In this document: positions 16,701 through 24,218 of the stretch, one piece after another
Layout of the letters: every line of letters begins with the position of its first letter
How positions within the stretch are numbered: position 1 is the first letter of the stretch
NCBI GenBank assembly: GCA_031547045.1
Contig: JAVBSN010000085.1
Coordinates: forward strand, 1 to 26,737
Source: JAVBSN01 sp031547045
GTDB lineage: Bacteria; Bacillota; Clostridia; Lachnospirales; Lachnospiraceae
Length of the DNA: 26,737 nucleotides
Direction: 5' to 3'
Program-made: the position numbers and the translations under genes
The notes under the pieces: model-generated
The model's input: the letters and a program-made list of their open reading frames with translations, nothing else
The model's database searches: none
Told to the model about the DNA's origin: nothing

Positions 16701-17237
16701 ATCTATTATTCCTCCACGAACTGCAAACTGTCCTGCACCATTTACCCAATCATTTTTTTCATAACCAAACTCAACTAAAGTTTCTGTAAGTTTATAAATA
16801 TCGATTGTGTCTTGATCTTTTATTTCGATGACATTTCTAATAAATTCTTCCTTCTTAGGAAGTCTGTCTAGTAAAGCATCTATAGTTAAGATTACTGTTC
16901 CACTTTTTTTAGTAGCTAATGTTTCTATAACTTCAAGTCTTTGCTTTGCAATAGTATTTCCATGAATATCTGCACTATAAAACAATAAATCTTTTGCTGG
17001 ATATACATATACTTCCTTATCAAAAAATCTGTATTTTTCATATAAGTCTCTAGCCCTTTGATCGCTATAGGTCACTATTAATCTATACTTACTATTATCT
17101 CCTATGCCATCCATAAAATAGCATCGTTCTACATCACCTAAACCAGAAACATGGACTGGTGTATTTTCTTCTGCAACATAATCTATAATTTCACTAAACT
17201 GTTTACACTTTCTTAGTGGTGCCTTTAATGCCTCCAT
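13722..17237 (-). CDS. mfd: Transcription-repair coupling factor Mfd
   Basis: Mfd pushes stalled RNA polymerase off damaged DNA and recruits UvrA. The length of 1171 aa is normal. The UvrB-like N-terminal part (1-about 400) is followed by the polymerase-interacting CarD-like domain (about 500-560, DISVGDYVVHERHGLGIYKG), the RecG-like translocase with Walker A GDVGFGKTE (654-662), DEEQ (755-758) and TATPIPRT (781-788), the motif VI region QLRGRVGR, and the C-terminal TRCF domain. It starts 9 bp after the pth stop; the AGAGG ribosome site overlaps that stop codon, which points to translational coupling. Identification is certain. Confidence 0.98.
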   Translation of the reverse strand: MEALKAPLRKCKQFSEIIDYVAEENTPVHVSGLGDVERCYFMDGIGDNSKYRLIVTYSDQRARDLYEKYRFFDKEVYVYPAKDLLFYSADIHGNTIAKQRLEVIETLATKKSGTVILTIDALLDRLPKKEEFIRNVIEIKDQDTIDIYKLTETLVEFGYEKNDWVNGAGQFAVRGGIIDIYPLTGECPYRIELWGEDVDSIRSFDVESQRSIEKIEELIIYPATEIVLSKDRIEKGLKKICKEHKEFAASLKKTFKTEEYARINKAIDALKEELIEFNAAIGIDSYINYFYDEVVSFLDYFDESTFIYIDEPAKVLERAEGSWVEFSESMKGRLEGGYILPGQANVLYDYNEILAKLNFRKTVIFSYFGEEIEQLTSKKQVFIEGKSVTTYNNSFDLLTKDIVKWKKDKYRIVVVSPSVTRGKRLVEDLRDRDIVSFYMENADRALEPTEVLITTGRLSNGFRIDDMKLVVISESDIFSVKSNRRKRKKPIYTGEKINSFADISVGDYVVHERHGLGIYKGIEKIEVDKIAKDYICIEYKGGSKLFILASQLDAIQKYSSAEGRAPKLNRLGGTEWEKTKTRVKGQVKEIAKELVELYAIRQSKEGYQYSKDSIWQKEFEEMFPYEETDDQDKAISETKSDMESKKIMDRLICGDVGFGKTEVAIRAAFKAVGDSKQVAYLVPTTILAQQHYATFLERMKNYPITVKMLSRFCTPKEQREIIEGLKSGQVDIVIGTHKLLSKSIDYKNLGLLVIDEEQRFGVSHKEKIKQLKKDIDVLTLTATPIPRTLHMSLIGIRDMSLLEEPPVDRRAIQTYVLEYNKELIREAINRELARGGQVYYVYNRVNNIEEITNQLKDILPDARITFAHGQMKERELENIMYQFINKEIDVLVTTTIIETGLDIANANTMIIHDADKFGLSQLYQLRGRVGRSNRSAYAFLMYKRDTMLKETAEKRLKAIREFTDLGSGYKIAMRDLEIRGAGNLLGADQSGHMEAVGYDLYCRMLNDAVKEEKGEAVMEDFDTVIDLPVDAYIPATYVKNEFVKLELYKRISQISNHEDYDDIIDEITDRFGDMPQVVYNLINISLMKAMAKKVYVTEISKKTNDIKITMYPKAKVNADKVNELLDKYKGKMKIIIGMEPIFTLDTKDIITKDLLICVQNVINDLNVLLEK

Positions 17238-17246
17238 TAATAGCCT

Positions 17247-17816
17247 CTACTTTCTCTTAACATTATACTTATTCATAGCACTTGATATATCTTCTGTAAT
17301 CATTATTCCTATTGCATCTGCTGCATCTTCACAACCTTCACGAATCAACGGTAATTCATCTTTTGAAAATCTAGATAATACATAGTCTGCTAAGTCATAA
17401 TTTCTAGGCTTTTCTCCAACTCCAACTCTCACTCTCGGAAAATTATCCATGCCTAGATGAGCAATAATATTTTTCATTCCATTATGACCACCTGCACTAC
17501 CTTTTTCTCGTATTCTCAGTTGTCCCACACCTAAATTAATATCATCATATATAACTATTATATCTTCAATATTAACCTTATAGTAATTACTAAATGCACC
17601 TACGCTTTCACCGCTTAAGTTCATAAATGTTTGGGGTTTTACAAGCACTACTTTCTCACCTGCTATAACACCTTTTCCGTAGAAAGCTTTATGTTGTTTA
17701 CCGTCAACACTAATATTATATTTATCTGCTAATTCATCTATGACTGCAAATCCTACATTGTGCCTTGTTCCAGCATATTTATCCGTTGGATTTCCTAATC
17801 CTACTATTATTTTCAT
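17247..17816 (-). CDS. pth: Peptidyl-tRNA hydrolase
   Basis: Pth frees tRNA from peptidyl-tRNA that drops off the ribosome. GLGNP (6-10) and the active-site RHNVGF (18-23, catalytic H19) are present, as are KPQTFMNLSGESV (about 60-72) and GGHNGMKNI (about 108-116). The length of 189 aa is typical. AGGAG lies 5 nt before the ATG. It is the middle gene of glmU-pth-mfd; prs, which often lies between glmU and pth in clostridia, is absent, with a 74-bp gap in its place. Confidence 0.97.
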   Translation of the reverse strand: MKIIVGLGNPTDKYAGTRHNVGFAVIDELADKYNISVDGKQHKAFYGKGVIAGEKVVLVKPQTFMNLSGESVGAFSNYYKVNIEDIIVIYDDINLGVGQLRIREKGSAGGHNGMKNIIAHLGMDNFPRVRVGVGEKPRNYDLADYVLSRFSKDELPLIREGCEDAADAIGIMITEDISSAMNKYNVKRK

Positions 17817-17890
17817 ATAAACTCCTATTTGATTGCATATTTACTTTACGTTATTTTTGTATCCATATCGTAGTTATAAATATATTATCT

Positions 17891-18625
17891 CTACATTCTA
17901 CTTCTTAATATGTCTTCTGCCTCTGCTAATTGTTCCCTAGAATTAACACCCTTTATCTCGTCTGAATCTTGGATAACATATGCATTTACTTTTCCTAAGC
18001 CTTCATTCTTAACTATCTCAAGGGTATCTGTTAAATAAAATTCACCTTGAGAATTATTATTATTAAGCATACCTAAACTCATTGATAATGCCTTTGAGTT
18101 AAATAAATACATTCCTGAATTAATTTCCCTAACTGCTAATTCTTCTTCTGTTCCATCCTTTTGCTCAACAATTTTCAAGAACTCTCCATTGTGGTTACGA
18201 ACTATTCTTCCATATCCTGTTGGTTCATCAACAATTGTAGATAATACTGTAATAGTATTATTCATTTCCTTATGTTTATCAACTAATTCTTTTAATGTTT
18301 TTCCTGTAATAAGAGGTGTATCTCCACATAGAACAAGAGTATCTCCTTCTTCACCTATAAAATCAAGAGCACATTTTACAGCATGACCTGTTCCTAATTG
18401 TTCTGTTTGCTCTACATAAGTCACTGAGTCTCCAACAATTTCTCTAACTAACTCTGATTTATGACCTACAACCAAACATATATCTGTTGCTCCAGCACCC
18501 TTTGCTGCATCTATAGAATACTTTACCATTGGTTTTCCTAACGCCTCATGTATTACCTTTGGTAGCTCTGATTTCATTCTTGTTCCTTTTCCTGCTGCTA
18601 GTATAACTGCTTTTATTTTATCCAT
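17891..18625 (-). CDS. glmU: GlmU-type UDP-N-acetylglucosamine pyrophosphorylase lacking the acetyltransferase half
   Basis: The protein matches the N-terminal half of GlmU, which makes UDP-GlcNAc from UTP and GlcNAc-1-phosphate for cell wall synthesis. Visible sites are the nucleotide loop LAAGKGTRMKSELPKV (9-24), QLGTGHA (76-82), the metal ligand D102 in CGDTPL, GYGRIV (137-142) and the second metal ligand N228 in KGVNSREQL. It ends at 244 aa, where full GlmU (about 455 aa) continues into a left-handed beta-helix acetyltransferase; no remnant of that domain follows in the 74 bp before pth. The start is the ATG of MDKIKAV, with GGGAG 8 nt upstream. Another enzyme must acetylate glucosamine-1-phosphate. 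Confidence 0.93.
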   Translation of the reverse strand: MDKIKAVILAAGKGTRMKSELPKVIHEALGKPMVKYSIDAAKGAGATDICLVVGHKSELVREIVGDSVTYVEQTEQLGTGHAVKCALDFIGEEGDTLVLCGDTPLITGKTLKELVDKHKEMNNTITVLSTIVDEPTGYGRIVRNHNGEFLKIVEQKDGTEEELAVREINSGMYLFNSKALSMSLGMLNNNNSQGEFYLTDTLEIVKNEGLGKVNAYVIQDSDEIKGVNSREQLAEAEDILRSRM

Positions 18626-18683
18626 TTTAAAATCTCCCATCGGTTAATATTTTTAATCAATTATTTGTAAACATAGCAAAAGA

Positions 18684-18705
18684 GTACACTTTGCACTCAG
18701 TGTAC
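18684..18705. repeat. Inverted repeat GTACACT/AGTGTAC
   Basis: A perfect 7-bp inverted repeat with an 8-nt loop, 60-80 nt before the glmU start and next to hairpin locus B. It could be an operator or a degenerate member of the hairpin family. Confidence 0.45.
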
Positions 18706-18711
18706 ATTGTT

Positions 18712-18821
18712 AAGTGATAATAGTATACCGTAGCCACTAAATTCGATAACACCTCATTAAGTGTCTAGGTATGCATTCTCACTAGGCTCGGCAACACCTT
18801 GCCAAGTGATAATAGTATACC
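18712..18821 (+). repeat. Hairpin locus B: two units flanked by a direct repeat
   Basis: Two units with the locus A design: 18735-18763 (arms CACTAAAT and ATTAAGTG, loop TCGATAACACCTC) and 18780-18808 (arms CACTAGGC and GCCAAGTG, loop TCGGCAACACCTT). The spacer TCTAGGTATGCATTCT also matches that of locus A. The pair is bordered by an 18-bp direct repeat AAGTGATAATAGTATACC at 18712-18729 and 18804-18821. It lies between the glmU start and the terminator of the EF-G-like gene. Confidence 0.9.
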
Positions 18822-18840
18822 ATACCAGTACCCATTTCTT

Positions 18841-18883
18841 CAAATTAAAAGTGAAGCAACTTTATTACAAGATGCTTCACCTT
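18841..18883 (-). terminator. Intrinsic terminator of the EF-G-like gene
   Basis: On the minus strand GTGAAGCA and TGCTTCAC pair perfectly (8 bp, 14-nt loop), followed by TTTTAATTTG. It begins 22 nt after the stop codon. Confidence 0.85.
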
Positions 18884-18902
18884 ATTTAATAATGTTTAAT
18901 TG

Positions 18903-20978
18903 TTATTTCTTTTCTAAAATTTTCTTCTGTACATCTGCTGGCATCTCTTCGTATCTTGCAAATTCATATTTGTATTCGCCTGCTCCACCAGTCATAGATA
19001 GTAAGGTTGTTGAATAACTTAATAAACTCTTCATTGGGATTTCTGCAACAATCTCTTGTTTCTTCTCACCAATTGGATTCATTCCAATAATACGTCCTCT
19101 ACGTTTATTTAAGTCAGCCATTATATCACCAGTAAATTTGTCTGGTATTAGAACTTTTAATTCCACTATAGGTTCTAGCAATACTGGACTAGCCTCTAAA
19201 ACACCATTTTTAAATGCTATAGTTGATGCCATCTTAAATGCCATCTCTGAGGAATCAACTGGATGATATGAACCATCAACTAATGTTGCCTTAACTCCAA
19301 CCACTGGATAGCCTGCAAGTGGTCCTGCCTTACAACTTTCTTCTATTCCTTTTTCAACAGCTGGGAAGTAGTTCTTAGGAACTGCACCTCCAAATACTTT
19401 TTCGTTAAATTCATAAGTTATAGAATTATCACCTAATGGTTCAAATTCCATCTTTACATCACCAAATTGTCCATGTCCGCCTGATTGTTTCTTATGTCGT
19501 CCTTGTACCAACACTTTCTTACGAATTGTTTCCTTATATGCAACCTTGGGCTCAACAAGTTCTATTTCTACTTTGTAACGATTCTTTAATTTACTTACTA
19601 CAACATCTAATTGTTGTTCTCCTATACCATATAGTAAGAGTTGACCATTGGCTTTGTCATTTACTTCTTTTAATGTTAAGTCTTCATCCATTAATTTATG
19701 TAATGCTGAAGATACTTTATCTTCATCTCCCTTTTGCTTAATCTGATACGCCATAAAGGTATATGGTACTGGCATCTCAAATGATTCAAATGTAATAGGA
19801 TTAGATTTGGTAGAAAGTGTATGACCTGTTTTAGTACCAGAAAGTTTTGCTACGGCTCCAATATCGCCTGCATGTAATTCCGTTACTTCCACAGCCTTAC
19901 CACCTATAAAGGTATATAGTTTAGCAATCTTTTCTTCAATATCTTTTTCACAATTATATACAGACATTCCTTGCTTTACTACACCTGAGCACACTTTAAA
20001 CAATGAAAACTTTCCAATAAACGGATCAACTATTGTCTTAAATATATACATTGAAAGAGGTTTACTTTCATCATAATCTGCATAAAATACATCCCCTGTT
20101 TTCTCATCTTTTCCTTCCTTCTTCAATAATGGACCTGCTGGTGAAGAAAAATATTTCTCAATACAAGTTAATAACATTCTTATACCTTTTCCATTAATAC
20201 TTTCACCCATTAATACTGGTATAATTGTTCCATTATGCACATTTTCTCTAAGTGCCATAGATATTTCTTCTTGTGTAAATTCTTCTCCATTAAAAAACTT
20301 ATCCATTAATTCTTCTGAAGTTTCTGCAACTGCTTCTAATATCATTTCACGACAAGCATCTAATTCTTCATCTGGTGTATCACTATCTGGAACATCATAT
20401 TCCTCATATGTTCCATCATTCTTAAACTTTCTACCGCCCATCTTTACAACATTTACAAATCCAACAAATTCATTCTCTTCATAAAGCGGTAGATGAAATG
20501 GTGCTATTTGTTTTCCGTACCATTCCTTTAACTTATTTACTGTTTTCATAAAGTCAACTTCTGGATCGTCCATATCTGCAACGAATACCATACATGGTAT
20601 ATTCATTTCCTTACAATACTCAAAGGCCTTAATAGTTCCTGCTAATACTCCATCTCTACCAGAAATTAATATAATTGCTCCATCTGCTACACTTAATGCT
20701 TGATACACTTCTCCTTTAAAGTCAAAGGAACCAGGTGTATCTAATACATTAATTTTAGTACCTTCCCATTCAACTGGTAACATAGATAAGTTTACAGATA
20801 TTTGTCTACTAATCTCTTCCTTATCATAATCACTAACAGTGCCTCCCTCTTCTGTCTTCTTCATTCTCTTAGTAATTCCTGTTACATATGCCATAGTCTC
20901 CATCAATGTGGATTTTCCACATCCGCCATGACCAAGCAATACCACGTTTCTAATGTTTTCTGAGGTGTAAATACCCAT
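18903..20978 (-). CDS. EF-G-like translational GTPase (paralogue of FusA)
   Basis: The 691-aa protein has all EF-G domains. In the GTPase domain, G1 is GHGGCGKS (16-23), the switch I threonine lies in GGTVSDYDKEE (about 45-55) and G3 is DTPG (80-83). The usual guanine-reading motif NKxD is replaced by ADMD (134-137), and the N-terminal TTG codons often annotated upstream are not needed: the start is the ATG at 20976-20978 with GGGGG 7 nt before it. Domain IV keeps GGHGQFGDV and VDGSYHPVDSSEMAF. It is not next to ribosomal protein genes, so it is an accessory EF-G-like protein rather than the main EF-G. Its role is not established; ribosome-associated function is inferred from the family. It sits between spoVG and glmU with its own promoter region and terminator. 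Confidence 0.88.
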   Translation of the reverse strand: MGIYTSENIRNVVLLGHGGCGKSTLMETMAYVTGITKRMKKTEEGGTVSDYDKEEISRQISVNLSMLPVEWEGTKINVLDTPGSFDFKGEVYQALSVADGAIILISGRDGVLAGTIKAFEYCKEMNIPCMVFVADMDDPEVDFMKTVNKLKEWYGKQIAPFHLPLYEENEFVGFVNVVKMGGRKFKNDGTYEEYDVPDSDTPDEELDACREMILEAVAETSEELMDKFFNGEEFTQEEISMALRENVHNGTIIPVLMGESINGKGIRMLLTCIEKYFSSPAGPLLKKEGKDEKTGDVFYADYDESKPLSMYIFKTIVDPFIGKFSLFKVCSGVVKQGMSVYNCEKDIEEKIAKLYTFIGGKAVEVTELHAGDIGAVAKLSGTKTGHTLSTKSNPITFESFEMPVPYTFMAYQIKQKGDEDKVSSALHKLMDEDLTLKEVNDKANGQLLLYGIGEQQLDVVVSKLKNRYKVEIELVEPKVAYKETIRKKVLVQGRHKKQSGGHGQFGDVKMEFEPLGDNSITYEFNEKVFGGAVPKNYFPAVEKGIEESCKAGPLAGYPVVGVKATLVDGSYHPVDSSEMAFKMASTIAFKNGVLEASPVLLEPIVELKVLIPDKFTGDIMADLNKRRGRIIGMNPIGEKKQEIVAEIPMKSLLSYSTTLLSMTGGAGEYKYEFARYEEMPADVQKKILEKK

Positions 20979-20999
20979 ATGCAAGCCCCCTTTTCGTAA

Positions 21000-21009
21000 A
21001 TGCTAGCAT
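21000..21009. promoter_or_regulatory. Palindrome ATGCTAGCAT before the EF-G-like gene
   Basis: A perfect 10-bp palindrome just downstream of the TATAAT at 21020-21025, 22-31 nt before the start codon. It is a possible regulator site. Confidence 0.35.
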
Positions 21010-21019
21010 GTATTTGCAT

Positions 21020-21053
21020 ATTATATTTTAAAGTTTTGTGTCTTATTACACAA
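21020..21053 (-). promoter_or_regulatory. -10 box with overlapping Rex-like operator
   Basis: TATAAT (21020-21025) lies on the minus strand 42-47 nt before the start of the EF-G-like gene. No good -35 box is visible; instead the -35 area is filled by the 18-bp inverted repeat TTGTGTCTTATTACACAA (21036-21053, 6-bp arms). It resembles the TTGTGA-type sites of the NADH-sensing repressor Rex, but Rex itself is not in the window. Confidence 0.45.
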
Positions 21054-21181
21054 TTCCAATAAAATATTTGCAAAATTATCGACTCTTACCTTATAATTTT
21101 ACAATATTTTAGTCAAATAGTCTATATTTTTATATAATTTATAATGATTTTATACAAAAATAACAAATGAAAATCTCTTAA

Positions 21182-21215
21182 ACATAAAAAGGAGCAGAAT
21201 TAAAATCCTGCTCCT
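21182..21215 (-). terminator. Intrinsic terminator of the glgC-glgD-spoVG operon
   Basis: On the minus strand GGAGCAG and CTGCTCC pair perfectly, extended by ATT/AAT inside, followed by TTTTTATG. It begins 21 nt after the spoVG stop. Confidence 0.92.
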
Positions 21216-21235
21216 CAATATACAATTATTTATTG

Positions 21236-21523
21236 CTACGCTATAACAGTTTCTTCATAAGCTTCTTCTCTTATCGCTACTTCATACTTTTGAAGAATAA
21301 GTTCTTGAATACGTTCTCTTGTTTTAGAATTAATCGGATGAGCAATATCTCTATATTCGCCATCATTTGCTTTGCGACTTGGCATTGCTATAAACAATCC
21401 CTTCTCTCCTTCTATTACCTTAATGTCATGTACTACAAACTCGTCATCTATTGTAATAGAAACTACTGCTTTCATCTTTCCTTCTTTGTTAACTTTTCTA
21501 ACTCTGATATCTGTTATCTCCAT
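21236..21523 (-). CDS. spoVG: Septation/sporulation regulator SpoVG
   Basis: SpoVG is a small nucleic-acid-binding regulator that affects asymmetric septation, capsule and virulence traits in Firmicutes. The 95-aa sequence matches the family: MEITDIRVRKV at the start, MKAVVSITIDDEFVVHDIKVI (17-37), GLFIAMPSRK (42-51) and the basic helix YRDIAHPINSKTRERIQ (57-73). AAGGGGG lies 6 nt before the ATG. It follows glgD by only 31 bp with no terminator between them, so it is probably transcribed with glgC-glgD. Identification is certain. Confidence 0.97.
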   Translation of the reverse strand: MEITDIRVRKVNKEGKMKAVVSITIDDEFVVHDIKVIEGEKGLFIAMPSRKANDGEYRDIAHPINSKTRERIQELILQKYEVAIREEAYEETVIA

Positions 21524-21554
21524 AAGTTACCCCCTTACGTGCACATTCTCGTAA

Positions 21555-22679
21555 TTATAATGCGTATCTAATATTCTTCTCCACTACTACTTTAATCTGT
21601 CCTGGTTCGGCAGTATGAATAGTATTAGCACGTAAAGTGTCCCTACTCTCAATTATACAATTCTCAATATAAGAATTATCACCAATGTGAACATCATTAA
21701 GTATAATAGAATTCTTTATTACACAATTATTTCCAACATAAACCTTCTTGAATAATACTGAATTCTCCACAGTACCATTAATTATACATCCACTTGAAAC
21801 TAAACTATTTTCCACAATAGCATCCCCATTATATTTTGCTGGTGGTAAATCATCTACTTTTGAATATACATCTGGATATTCTCTAAAGAAATAATTTCTA
21901 ATATCTTTATCTAAGAAATCCATATTAGTCTTGTAATATGAATCTACAGTACCAATGTTTCTCCAATAAGAATCCATCTTATATGCATATATCTTCTTAA
22001 CATTCTTATAACGAACAAGAATATCTTTAACGAAATCACTTCTACCTTCTTTGGCACATGCCTCTAATAATTCGATAAGTTGTCTTCTTCTTATTACATA
22101 TACACCTATTGATGCTGTTGAAGTCTGTGCAACTAATGGTTTCTCTTCAAAATCTACTATTCTTGAATCAGGATCCATCTTAACAATACCAAATCTGCTA
22201 ATATCATCTTCTCCTGGATTAATATCTTTGCAAACCACTGTTATATCTGCACCTTTACGAATGTGATCTTCTAATACTCTATTATAATCTAATTTGTATA
22301 CACCATCACCAGAAGCAATAACTACATATGGTTCATGACTACTCTTTAAGAAATTAATATTTTGATACAATGCATCCGCTGTGCCTGTATACCAATAACT
22401 ATTAGTTGCTGTAATAGTTGGTGTAAATATGAATAATCCACCTTGTTTTCTACCAAAGTCCCACCATTTTGAAGAATTAAGATGTTCATTTAGTGAACGT
22501 GAGTTGTATTGTGTAAACACAGCTACTTTCTGAATATTTGAATTAGTCATGTTACTTAATGAAAAATCTATTGCTCTATAACTTCCTGTAACAGGCATGG
22601 CTGCTATCGCTCTTTTGGCTGATAAGTCGCCCATTCGATTGCTGTTTCCACCTGCTAGTATAATTCCTATAGCTCTCAT
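21555..22679 (-). CDS. glgD: Glucose-1-phosphate adenylyltransferase-related subunit GlgD
   Basis: GlgD is the regulatory partner of GlgC in Firmicutes. The 374-aa protein has the nucleotidyltransferase fold (1-about 240) and a left-handed beta-helix tail (about 280-374, repeats such as ENSLVSSGCIINGTVENSV). The start of the fold reads LAGGNSNRMGDLS and lacks the KPAVAFGGKYK segment used for catalysis in GlgC, having AIAAMPVTGSYR instead, which fits a weakly active or inactive subunit. Its ATG overlaps the glgC stop by 4 bp (ATGA), a sign of translational coupling and equal subunit supply. Confidence 0.95.
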   Translation of the reverse strand: MRAIGIILAGGNSNRMGDLSAKRAIAAMPVTGSYRAIDFSLSNMTNSNIQKVAVFTQYNSRSLNEHLNSSKWWDFGRKQGGLFIFTPTITATNSYWYTGTADALYQNINFLKSSHEPYVVIASGDGVYKLDYNRVLEDHIRKGADITVVCKDINPGEDDISRFGIVKMDPDSRIVDFEEKPLVAQTSTASIGVYVIRRRQLIELLEACAKEGRSDFVKDILVRYKNVKKIYAYKMDSYWRNIGTVDSYYKTNMDFLDKDIRNYFFREYPDVYSKVDDLPPAKYNGDAIVENSLVSSGCIINGTVENSVLFKKVYVGNNCVIKNSIILNDVHIGDNSYIENCIIESRDTLRANTIHTAEPGQIKVVVEKNIRYAL

Positions 22680-23950
22680 GCCAAATCACCTACCTTTATT
22701 AAACTAGAACCTGATTTTAATAATCCATCAGGGTATTCGTCTTCTGTCGTTGGTCCAAATATAGCTGTGTTCTTACCTACCTTAACATTATCAGGTATTA
22801 CTGAACCTTCACCTATAGTTACAAGACCAAATGAATAAATGTGAGGTGCCAAATCATTAGGTTCTTCCTTGCCAATTCCTAATTCAACATTATCTCCAAC
22901 AATTACATTCTCTGCAATAACTGCTTTGTCAACTACAGCTCCATCACCAATAACAGTACCATTCATAATTATAGAATCTTTAACAATGGCACCCTTACCA
23001 ATTGTTACACCAGAACCTATAACTGAATTACTTATCTCGCCATATACTTCTGTACCTTCACCAAGTATACTCTTAGAAATTTTCGTTGCATCTGCAATAT
23101 ATTGTGGTGGAAGAACATCACTCTTAGTATATATTCTCCAAAATTCTTCATATAAATTAAATTCTGGTATTATATCAACTAACTCCATATTAGCTTCCCA
23201 ATATGAACCTAAAGTTCCTACATCCTTCCAATATCCCTTAAAGTCATATGCACAAACCTTGTTACCTTGTTCATGGCAATATGGAATAATATGCTTACCA
23301 AAATCGCATGATGGCTCGTCCTTCATAACTTGTAAAGCATTCTTAAGAATCTTCCAGTTGAATATATAAATACCCATAGATGCTTTATTACTTCTAGGAT
23401 TCTCTGGTTTCTCTTCAAACTCTTGAATACAACCATCCTCGTCTGTAATTACAACACCAAATCTACTTGCTTCTTCAATTGGAACTTCATATGTAGCAAG
23501 TGTAATGTCTGCCTTTGTAGATTTATGAAAATCTAACATTACCTCATAATCCATCTTATATATATGGTCACCAGATAATATTAGTACATAATCAGGATTG
23601 TAATACTCCATATACTCTAGATTTTGATATATGGCATTAGCTGTACCAGTATACCATTGACTATTATTACTCTTCTCGTATGGTGGTAATACTGTAACTC
23701 CACCAATGCTACGATCTAAATCCCAAGGTATTCCTATACCTATATGTTGATTAAGCCTTAATGGTCTATATTGAGTAAGAACCCCCACTGTATCGACGCC
23801 CGAATTAATACAATTACTTAATGGAAAATCAATAATCTTGTATTTACCACCGAAAGCAACTGCTGGCTTAGCAAGTCTTGATGTCAAAACGCCTAATCTG
23901 CTACCTTGTCCGCCTGCTAAAAGCATGGCTATCATTTCTTTCTTAATCAT
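22676..23950 (-). CDS. glgC: Glucose-1-phosphate adenylyltransferase, catalytic subunit
   Basis: GlgC makes ADP-glucose from ATP and glucose-1-phosphate, the committed step of glycogen synthesis. Visible motifs are LLAGGQGSRLGVLT (10-23), the conserved KPAVAFGGKYKIIDF, WYTGTANAIYQN, the catalytic-site SGDHIYKMDY, EEKPENPRSNKASMGIYIF around the sugar-phosphate site, and a beta-helix C terminus (about 290-424). The length of 424 aa is typical. AAGGGG lies 7 nt before the ATG. It leads the operon glgC-glgD-spoVG, with an extended -10 promoter 40 nt upstream. Other glg genes are not in the window. Confidence 0.97.
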   Translation of the reverse strand: MIKKEMIAMLLAGGQGSRLGVLTSRLAKPAVAFGGKYKIIDFPLSNCINSGVDTVGVLTQYRPLRLNQHIGIGIPWDLDRSIGGVTVLPPYEKSNNSQWYTGTANAIYQNLEYMEYYNPDYVLILSGDHIYKMDYEVMLDFHKSTKADITLATYEVPIEEASRFGVVITDEDGCIQEFEEKPENPRSNKASMGIYIFNWKILKNALQVMKDEPSCDFGKHIIPYCHEQGNKVCAYDFKGYWKDVGTLGSYWEANMELVDIIPEFNLYEEFWRIYTKSDVLPPQYIADATKISKSILGEGTEVYGEISNSVIGSGVTIGKGAIVKDSIIMNGTVIGDGAVVDKAVIAENVIVGDNVELGIGKEEPNDLAPHIYSFGLVTIGEGSVIPDNVKVGKNTAIFGPTTEDEYPDGLLKSGSSLIKVGDLA

Positions 23951-23988
23951 AATGTCACCCCTTCTGCACGTAGTTTAATATACTGTGT

Positions 23989-23997
23989 ATTATACCA
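23989..23997 (-). promoter_or_regulatory. Extended -10 promoter of glgC
   Basis: TGGTATAAT on the minus strand combines a perfect -10 box with the upstream TG of extended -10 promoters; the -35 area is poor. It lies 39-47 nt before the glgC start in a 319-bp gap whose remainder (24000-24180) is A/T-rich with no further feature seen. Confidence 0.6.
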
Positions 23998-24173
23998 CTA
24001 TCATCCAAAAAAGGAAACGTCTTTTATGCAATTTTACAAAAAATTTAAGTCATTTTGATACATTTTTTTGCCTTTTATCAATATTATCTCTATTATTTTT
24101 GATGACTTTATGCAAAAAACCTCCTTTTTTAATTTTTTTTGGGTAATTTCATCTAAATTACATGCAATATACA

Positions 24174-24218
24174 TAATAAAAAATCCAAAATATTATGTTT
24201 TCTCATAATATTTTGGAT
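24174..24218 (-). terminator. Intrinsic terminator of asnS-asnA
   Basis: A perfect 14-bp inverted repeat (24184-24197 and 24204-24217, 6-nt loop, extendable to 15 bp) is followed on the minus strand by TTTTTTATTATG. The stem is A/T-rich but long. It lies about 52 nt after the asnA stop, beyond the hairpin repeat of locus C. Confidence 0.88.

Noticed and set aside
22869..23369. Long plus-strand open frame opposite glgC
   Set aside because: It is a shadow of the beta-helix part of glgC; no ribosome site and an unlikely composition.
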